Source: Mageeibacillus sp. UBA1212
GTDB taxonomy: Bacteria; Bacillota; Clostridia; UBA1212
Assembly: GCA_002309655.1 (NCBI GenBank)
Contig: DBXM01000010.1
Span: 1 to 34,032, forward strand
Reading direction: 5' to 3'
DNA: 34,032 nucleotides
Part shown: positions 29,035-34,032 of the stretch, piece by piece
Numbering within the stretch: position 1 is the first letter of the stretch
How the letters are laid out: each line of letters starts with the position of its first letter
Made by a program: the position numbers and the translations under genes
Notes under the pieces: model-generated
Seen by the model: only the letters and a program-made list of their open reading frames with translations
What the model was told of the DNA's origin: nothing
Database searches by the model: none

Positions 29035-30336
29035 ATGATAGAGCTTACATTCCCGGGAATCACCGGCGAACAGTTTGAGGACGCTTTTAACGTGCTTCGC
29101 GAGTGCATTAATACTCCGAGCCACGGATTCATGTTCCCGTATATGGGACCGGGCGGCCAGTACGGCCACTGCTGGTGGGAACGGGACAGTTCCCTGACCC
29201 TGAACGGCTACTGCTGGCTTGATCAGAAATTCTGTGAAGACGCGCTTAAAAACTTCACGTACGTTCAGAAACCGAACGGCCGCATTCCTCTCTGGGGCAA
29301 CGACCGCGTGGGAAATCTGGACGAACAGCTGAGCGCGATTCCCGTCATTTTCGACGTGGCGCGCCGCGTGGCGGGAAGAACCGGAGACCGCGAATATATA
29401 GAGAAGATCTACGGAATGCTTGCCGCGTATCTTGACTGGTGGCTCTCGCCCTGCAAACGCGACCGCGCGACCGGGCTTGTCTGCGGCATTATGGAGGAGA
29501 CGGACCCCGCCGACCACGAGGAACAGCTGACCTTCGCGGAAGTGGACCTCAACGTCCAGGTGTGCGCCGGCGCCGACATATTGCGCGAATTCGCCGCATA
29601 CTTAGGGCTGAAAGACGACGAACAGAAGTATTTCCGCATTTTCTGCGAGCTCCGCGACATCATCAACAGGCATCTTTACGACGAAGAAACCGGCTTTTAT
29701 TACACGCGCAACGTTAAAGAGAACCGCCTCATGACGGAAAGGCCCTACAACTCCGCTTTTGACACGTTCAGGCGCGGAATAGTTCCAAAAGACCGCATTC
29801 CCGCGCTACTATCGGTTCTGAAAGACAATTCAAAGTACGGCTATAACAACAGGTACGGTATCACAACGGCGCCTTTTGACAGCCCCGAGTTCTGCGAGAC
29901 CACGGGCGACTACAAGGGCTGGACAAGCTGGAGCGGCAACATCTGGACGCTCCGCAACGAAATTATCGCGAAGGGCCTTCACGAGTCGGGACTCCGCCGC
30001 GAGGCCGCCCACATAGCACACCAGACCGTAATGACGTTCAACGGCAACTACGCCGAATTCGTCAACCCTTCGGACGGAAGCGGGCAGGGCGTGCGCCGCT
30101 ACGGCTGGACCGCGTCGGAGTACATAGAACTGATCATAGAGGAAATTTTCGGTATCAACTACGACGCGTGGACGGACACGCTGACTGTGACCCCGAACAT
30201 TCCCGAAGAACTTTACGGCCACACGATCAGCATCAGGAACGTCTCCCTCGGCGACGGAAGAACGGTAGACGTCACTGTCGACTGCGCGGAAGAACCGCGG
30301 GTGGAATATATTGTGCGCGGGAAGAAAGCAGAGTAA
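29035..30336 (+). CDS. Six-hairpin glycoside hydrolase (GH63/GH37/MGH1-like)
   Basis: This 433-residue protein resembles (alpha/alpha)6-barrel glycosidases. Supporting segments are GHCWWERDSSLTLNGYCWLD, FVQKPNGRIPLW-type text (YVQKPNGRIPLWGNDRVGNL), NSAFDTFRRGIVPKD and GWTSWSGNIWTLRNEIIAKG, with GWTASEYIELIIEEIFGINY near the C-terminus. There is no signal peptide, so it likely acts in the cytosol on an imported sugar; trehalase-like or mannosylglycerate-hydrolase-like activity is possible but not shown. The frame is open from 28957, but AAGGAG sets the start at 29035. No transporter or regulator sits beside it. Confidence 0.75.
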   Translation: MIELTFPGITGEQFEDAFNVLRECINTPSHGFMFPYMGPGGQYGHCWWERDSSLTLNGYCWLDQKFCEDALKNFTYVQKPNGRIPLWGNDRVGNLDEQLSAIPVIFDVARRVAGRTGDREYIEKIYGMLAAYLDWWLSPCKRDRATGLVCGIMEETDPADHEEQLTFAEVDLNVQVCAGADILREFAAYLGLKDDEQKYFRIFCELRDIINRHLYDEETGFYYTRNVKENRLMTERPYNSAFDTFRRGIVPKDRIPALLSVLKDNSKYGYNNRYGITTAPFDSPEFCETTGDYKGWTSWSGNIWTLRNEIIAKGLHESGLRREAAHIAHQTVMTFNGNYAEFVNPSDGSGQGVRRYGWTASEYIELIIEEIFGINYDAWTDTLTVTPNIPEELYGHTISIRNVSLGDGRTVDVTVDCAEEPRVEYIVRGKKAE

Positions 30337-30364
30337 GACCGCGGGAATAAAAAGACAGAATGCG

Positions 30365-30418
30365 AAAAACAGTTCCGCTGACCGGATTAATTCTAAACCG
30401 GCACGGGACTGTTTTTTC
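30365..30418. terminator. Bidirectional terminator between hydrolase and ABC-F genes
   Basis: CAGTTCC (30370-30376) pairs with GGGACTG (30405-30411), with an inner CCGG/CCGG pair, a leading A-run and a trailing run of six T residues. It suits both converging genes. Confidence 0.87.
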
Positions 30419-30461
30419 TTGTCAGAAATATAATTATAAAAAGCAGAGCGAAAAACGGAAA

Positions 30462-32372
30462 CTATTCGATCAGACCGAGGTACTCGGTTTCGGCTTCGTC
30501 AAGAAGCGCCGCCGCGGTCTGCCGTTCGGAATACGCCTTTTCCACAAGTTCGAAATCCGCAGACTTTTCAGGGTCGGAGAGAATTTCGTCGCACGCGCGT
30601 AGAGTGTTCTCGAGTTCGGCGATCCGCGCTTCGAGGGCTGAAATCCGTTTCTCGAGCTTTTTTGCGTTGGCCCGGTCTTCCTTGGCTTTAAGAAAAGCTT
30701 CTTTTGAAGCGGAGAGCGGGGCGTTCTCGAGGGGGGAGGTGCTTTCGGAGGAGGGCGGGTTGCCGGCCGAGACCGCGTAGTCGTCCAAAGTCAGTACTTT
30801 CGCGCCTATCTTTTCCACAAAGTAGCGGTCGTGCGACACGCACAGAACCGTTCCCGGGAATGATCTGATCGCCTCTTCGAGCACTTCGCAGGTCCTTATA
30901 TCGAGGTGGTTCGTCGGCTCGTCAAAAACCAGGAAATTTCCCTTGTTGTAGGTGAGTTTCAGCATCGCGAGACGCGCCTTCTCGCCGCCGGAGAGGAGGT
31001 TGTTGGGCCTGAAAACGGAGTCACCTGTGAACCCGAACGCCGCCAGCGCGTTCCTGACCGAGGCGATGTTGCGGAACTTGGGCAGCCCGCCGCCGTGGTA
31101 GTAGTCGTAGTTGGCGGTCATGAAAACTTCCTCAAAAGGCGTGCTCTCCGGGTCGATCTCGGCGAAATCCTGCGAGTAGTACGAGATATTTATATTGGCG
31201 CCGACCCTGACGGACCCTTGCGTGGGAGACAGAACGCCGGTTATTATCTTTAAAAGGGTGGACTTCCCGCCGCCGTTCCTGCCGCGAACGACGAGCCTGT
31301 CCCCGCGCCGCATCTCGAACGAAAGCCCGCGGAAAAGCTCGTTCCCCGGGAACCCGAAGCCCAAGTCTTTGACAGTAAGAACTTCATTCCCGCCGCGCTC
31401 GCCCGTTTCAAACTTTATGGCGACCGCGTCGTCGGGAACCGCGTCCGGATTCTCGCCAAGCTCAATGCGCGCAAGCTTTTTCTTCCAGTTTTCAATCGTG
31501 ACGTAATTGTGTTCCTGGTTCCACTGCTTCTGCTGCGCGATTACTTCTTCTATGTGCGCGATCTCTTTTTTGCGGCGCGCGTACAGGCGCCTTTTATATT
31601 CTTCGTCCTGTTCGCGAAGCGCGAGATATTTACTGTAGGGCGCGTTGTAGAGCGTGCCGATTCCGTGGTCGATAAGCAGCGTCTTTTCGGTGACAGTGTC
31701 GAGAAAATGACGGTCGTGCGAGACCGCGAGAATCGTTCCTTTATACGCGCGCAGATTGTCTTCAAGAAAAACGATCGACTCTTCGTCAAGGTGGTTCGTC
31801 GGCTCGTCGAGAAGCAGCACGTCCGGCGACTTCAAAAGCAGCTCGCCAAGCGCCAGCCTGATCTTCTGTCCTCCGCTCAAACTCTTAATAGGAAGCTTCC
31901 GCGCAGTCTCGTCGAACCCGAGCCCGGTCAGCATTCCCGCCACGCGCGAACGGTACGTAAGCCCGCCTTTTTCGGTATATTTTTCGTAAAGCCCCGCAAT
32001 TTTATCGGAAAGCGCGTGCGAGTCGCCGCCTTTTGCAAGCTCCGCCTCCGCCTTTTCTGTTTCTGCCTCTAAAACGGGAAGTTCCGCGAAAACGGACATA
32101 AAATCGTCGTAAACGGTTATTTCGCGCATGTCTTCGCCGGTGCGCTGCGAGAGGAACCCGACCGAGCCGCGCGACGCAACCGAAACGTACCCCGCAAAAC
32201 TGAGCTCGTCCGTCCGCCCGGTCAGTATATTAAGAAGCGTCGTCTTGCCGCACCCGTTGTCGCCGATGATCCCCACCCGGTCGCCCGTATAAACAGTAAA
32301 CGACACGTCTTCGAGCACCTTCACGGCCCCGAACTCGCACGACAGATTTTTTACATCAAAAACGGTTGCCAA
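30462..32372 (-). CDS. ABC-F family ATPase (YdiF/YheS-like), TTG start
   Basis: This 636-residue soluble protein has two ABC domains and no membrane helices. Domain 1 has Walker A GDNGCGKTT (37-45), signature LSGGQ (165-169) and DEPTNHLD (189-196); domain 2 has GRNGGGKST, LSGGEKARL and FDEPTNHLD. A charged linker lies between them, and the last 100 or so residues form a coiled coil (KKLEKRISALEARIAELENT). ABC-F proteins act on ribosomes; whether this one is housekeeping or protects against antibiotics is not decided by sequence. GGAGGAGG before TTG at 32372 fixes the start, shortening the open frame by 13 codons. Confidence 0.9.
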   Translation of the reverse strand: MATVFDVKNLSCEFGAVKVLEDVSFTVYTGDRVGIIGDNGCGKTTLLNILTGRTDELSFAGYVSVASRGSVGFLSQRTGEDMREITVYDDFMSVFAELPVLEAETEKAEAELAKGGDSHALSDKIAGLYEKYTEKGGLTYRSRVAGMLTGLGFDETARKLPIKSLSGGQKIRLALGELLLKSPDVLLLDEPTNHLDEESIVFLEDNLRAYKGTILAVSHDRHFLDTVTEKTLLIDHGIGTLYNAPYSKYLALREQDEEYKRRLYARRKKEIAHIEEVIAQQKQWNQEHNYVTIENWKKKLARIELGENPDAVPDDAVAIKFETGERGGNEVLTVKDLGFGFPGNELFRGLSFEMRRGDRLVVRGRNGGGKSTLLKIITGVLSPTQGSVRVGANINISYYSQDFAEIDPESTPFEEVFMTANYDYYHGGGLPKFRNIASVRNALAAFGFTGDSVFRPNNLLSGGEKARLAMLKLTYNKGNFLVFDEPTNHLDIRTCEVLEEAIRSFPGTVLCVSHDRYFVEKIGAKVLTLDDYAVSAGNPPSSESTSPLENAPLSASKEAFLKAKEDRANAKKLEKRISALEARIAELENTLRACDEILSDPEKSADFELVEKAYSERQTAAALLDEAETEYLGLIE

Positions 32373-32431
32373 GAAAACACCTCCTCCACAGTTCTTTTTA
32401 AGCCCTAACACTTAGCCCGGGTCTTTTAACG

Positions 32432-32463
32432 AAAAAACGCAACCTCCGGCGGGGTTGCGTTTT
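32432..32463 (-). terminator. Terminator of the tRNA gene
   Basis: A perfect 11-bp stem (AAAACGCAACC at 32434-32444 with GGTTGCGTTTT at 32453-32463) is followed, on the minus strand, by a run of T residues. It lies six bases after the tRNA 3' end. It may also act in part on the plus strand. Confidence 0.9.
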
Positions 32464-32468
32464 AGGCG

Positions 32469-32545
32469 TGGTGGGCCATCAGGGACTCGAACCCCGGACC
32501 GACCGGTTATGAGCCGGTTGCTCTAACCAACTGAGCTAGTGGCCC
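32469..32545 (-). tRNA. tRNA with CAT anticodon (elongator Met or Ile2)
   Basis: The minus strand folds as a 77-nt tRNA with encoded CCA: acceptor GGGCCAC with ATGGCCC, D arm GCTC/GAGC, anticodon stem ACCGG/CCGGT with loop CTCATAA (CAT), and T loop TTCGAGT. The seventh acceptor pair is a C-A mismatch. It lacks the three G-C pairs of initiator tRNA. Whether it reads AUG, or AUA after lysidine modification, cannot be settled by eye. Confidence 0.93.
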
Positions 32546-32560
32546 TCAATTGCGGATGAT

Positions 32561-32590
32561 ATTATACTACGCGCGCGGCGGCCGTGTCAA
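32561..32590 (-). promoter_or_regulatory. tRNA promoter
   Basis: On the minus strand, TTGACA (32585-32590) and TATAAT (32561-32566) match consensus exactly at both boxes, with an 18-bp GC-rich spacer. The start of transcription would be about 10 bases before the tRNA. Confidence 0.92.
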
Positions 32591-32731
32591 CTGTTTTTTT
32601 CGAGAGTGTAAAGCTGTGAAGCGGCTAAAAACGGCGGAAACGCGGGAGCGCGGGCGAAAACGCAGGAGAAGTGAACCGGGCGCGAAAGCTGAAAATAAGC
32701 TGAAACATTCCCGCCGTGCGTGCGCGACCCG

Positions 32732-32760
32732 TTGACGAACACCGCCTGCTGTGGTATATT
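32732..32760 (+). promoter_or_regulatory. Promoter of the macrodomain gene
   Basis: TTGACG (32732-32737) and TATATT (32755-32760) are separated by 17 bp, about 25 bases before the ATG at 32786, leaving a short leader with GGAGGAG. Confidence 0.78.
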
Positions 32761-32785
32761 TCAAACAGAACCGGAGGAGAAAAAC

Positions 32786-33817
32786 ATGCCATTCAAAATC
32801 ATTCGAAACGATATTTCAAAAGTCAAAGCCGACGCAATCGTAAACTCCGCAAACTCCGAACCTGTCGCGGGAAGCGGATGCGAAGGCGCAATATATGAAG
32901 CCGCGGGAAAGGAACTTCTGCTTGAAGCAAGGCGGAAGATAGGCAGAATTGAACAGGGCGGAGCGGCTGCGACGGCGGCGTTCGGACTTAACGCGAAATA
33001 TATAATTCACACGGTCGGACCTGTCTGGATCGACGGAAAACACGGCGAGCGCGGTGTTCTTGAAGCGTGCTACGGGAACTCGCTGCGGCTCGCGGAGGAA
33101 CTGGGCTGCGAAAGCGTGGCGTTTCCGCTGATTTCGGGCGGCAACTGCGGCTTCCCTAAGGGAACGGCTGTCGAAGCGGCCGTCGACGCGATCGGGCGGT
33201 TTTTGCGCGCCTCCGAAATGAAGGTGACCCTGGTCGTTCTAAGCAGAAAGGCGCTTGAGATCTCCGAGCGGCTGACAGCGGGCGTCGAGCGCTTTATTGA
33301 CGAAAACGCCGCGGACGAGATTATCTCAAAAGAATACGCGCGAAATCTGAACTACCGGGCGGTTCTGGCAGGACGGCGGGAACGCGACGATTTTATTGCT
33401 TCTGAGAGCGATCCGCCTGTCGCGGGCACGCTTTATTCATTAAGCGGGAAGACTCTTGACGAAATCCTCGTGGACAAAGAAGACAGTTTTCGCGCGCGTC
33501 TTTTTAAACTGATGGACGAGAAGAAAATAGGCGACGTGGAGTTTTACAAAAAAGCCAACATCGACAGGAAGGTTTTTTCGCGCATGCGCGTGAAAGAAGA
33601 TTACAAGCCGACCAAAATGACAGCCCTGGCGTCCGCCATTGCTCTCGAACTCGACCTTCCCGCAACCGCGGACCTCCTCGCAAGGGCGGGAATCGCGCTC
33701 TCCCCGAGCAGCAAGTTCGATCTGATCGTCTCTTATTTTATAATGCACGGCGACTACGATATTAATAAGATCAACATGGTTCTTTTTAAGTACGGGCAGC
33801 CGGCGATCGGTTGCTGA
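32786..33817 (+). CDS. Macrodomain protein with C-terminal HTH-like domain
   Basis: This 343-residue cytosolic protein has two parts. Residues 1-172 form a macrodomain: ADAIVNSANSEP, GSGCEGAIYEAAGKELL and FPLISGGNCGFPKGTA match the ADP-ribose-binding loops. Residues 231-343 form an all-helical domain (KEDSFRARLFKLMDEKKIGD, YKKANIDRKVFSRM, LASAIALELDLPATADLLAR) that resembles an XRE-type helix-turn-helix fold and, from memory, occurs in other clostridial proteins. Macrodomains bind or remove ADP-ribose; a sensor or regulator responding to NAD metabolism is inference. It has its own promoter. GGAGGAG sets the start, not the longer frame from 32720. Confidence 0.88.
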   Translation: MPFKIIRNDISKVKADAIVNSANSEPVAGSGCEGAIYEAAGKELLLEARRKIGRIEQGGAAATAAFGLNAKYIIHTVGPVWIDGKHGERGVLEACYGNSLRLAEELGCESVAFPLISGGNCGFPKGTAVEAAVDAIGRFLRASEMKVTLVVLSRKALEISERLTAGVERFIDENAADEIISKEYARNLNYRAVLAGRRERDDFIASESDPPVAGTLYSLSGKTLDEILVDKEDSFRARLFKLMDEKKIGDVEFYKKANIDRKVFSRMRVKEDYKPTKMTALASAIALELDLPATADLLARAGIALSPSSKFDLIVSYFIMHGDYDINKINMVLFKYGQPAIGC

Positions 33818-33823
33818 AAGCTT

Positions 33824-34030
33824 TTGCGGGTTTCCAGCCGTGTTGCGGGTTTCCCTGCGAATTCACGAAAAATCGAAAATCGCGAATTTGTCGCTTGGCA
33901 AACGACCACGAACGGTTCGAAATGGTGTACAATTGCAGCGTCGGGCGGAAGAGGCTGCGGCACGGCGGGGTTGATTTGCGGGGTTCCCTGCGAATTCACG
34001 AAAAATCGAAAATCGTGAATTTGTCGCTTG
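33824..34030. repeat. Two 47-bp hairpin-forming repeats at the window end
   Basis: Copies at 33851-33897 and 33984-34030 differ by one base. Each starts TTCCCTGCGAATTCACGA and contains inverted halves AATTCACGA and TCGTGAATT (perfect in the second copy, one change in the first). TTGCGGG-TTCC lead-ins occur at 33824, 33843 and 33976. No gene is seen between 33818 and the end; the repeat series may continue past the window. Confidence 0.87.
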
Positions 34031-34032
34031 AC

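Noticed and set aside
32469..32545. Initiator tRNA-fMet
   Set aside because: The anticodon stem lacks three consecutive G-C pairs, and the first acceptor pair is a normal G-C pair.
33889..33933. Promoter in the terminal repeat region (TTGGCA with TACAAT)
   Set aside because: The spacing is about 27 bp, too long for a functional housekeeping promoter.
1..34032. Transposase, integrase, prophage or rRNA genes
   Set aside because: I found no such coding motif or rRNA segment; short repeats are present without any mobility gene.

Overview
The window looks like chromosomal DNA from a moderately GC-rich Bacillota, most likely Clostridia. The basis is strong GGAGG-type ribosome binding sites throughout, the complete S10-spc-alpha gene order with adk, map and infA inside it, zinc-binding S14, S4 and L36, a CadC/SmtB-type regulator, and a macrodomain-HTH protein of a type I associate with clostridia. 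Genus cannot be called from sequence alone.

Region 1 (1-16936, + strand) is one ribosomal protein supercluster. It opens with a terminator of an upstream unit, a promoter behind phased A-tracts, and a leader of about 330 nt. Then follow rpsJ-rplC-rplD-rplW-rplB-rpsS-rplV-rpsC-rplP-rpmC-rpsQ-rplN-rplX-rplE-rpsZ-rpsH-rplF-rplR-rpsE-rpmD-rplO-secY-adk-map-infA-rpmJ-rpsM-rpsK-rpsD-rpoA-rplQ, with no gene missing from the usual order. Most genes are 10-25 nt apart or overlap. Three gaps break this packing and hold strong inverted repeats: rpsJ/rplC, rpsH/rplF (218 nt) and secY/adk (448 nt). A strong intrinsic terminator closes the cluster at 16985-17034.

Region 2 (17159-22006, + strand) has its own promoter, a tandem pair of unrecognised two-helix membrane proteins with a C-terminal Cys4 zinc ribbon, and three RNA-modification-type genes: an RsmF-like m5C methyltransferase, an RsuA-type pseudouridine synthase overlapping it by one base, and a PF13679-like methyltransferase. 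A bidirectional terminator separates these from convergent genes.

Region 3 (22150-25652, - strand) is a two-gene glycosyltransferase operon, one gene being a fusion of two GT4 units. Region 4 (25653-28908, + strand) holds a six-copy 20-bp-period direct repeat, then a promoter-operator and an arsR/cadC-type repressor, a stand-alone HMA metal-binding protein and a P1B zinc/cadmium ATPase: a compact metal-efflux operon. Region 5 has a six-hairpin glycoside hydrolase (+), a convergent ABC-F ATPase (-), a CAT-anticodon elongator-type tRNA (-) and a macrodomain-HTH fusion protein (+). The last 200 bp carry two copies of a 47-bp hairpin-forming repeat.

The most unusual signal is a 13-bp palindrome, ATTTCC(G/C)GGAAAT. 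I found eight perfect copies between 19241 and 28257 where about 0.001 would be expected by chance in the whole window, plus many half-sites. It sits between genes and also inside coding sequences, where it forms in-frame inserts in the RsmF-like protein and the metal ATPase. I saw none in the ribosomal region.
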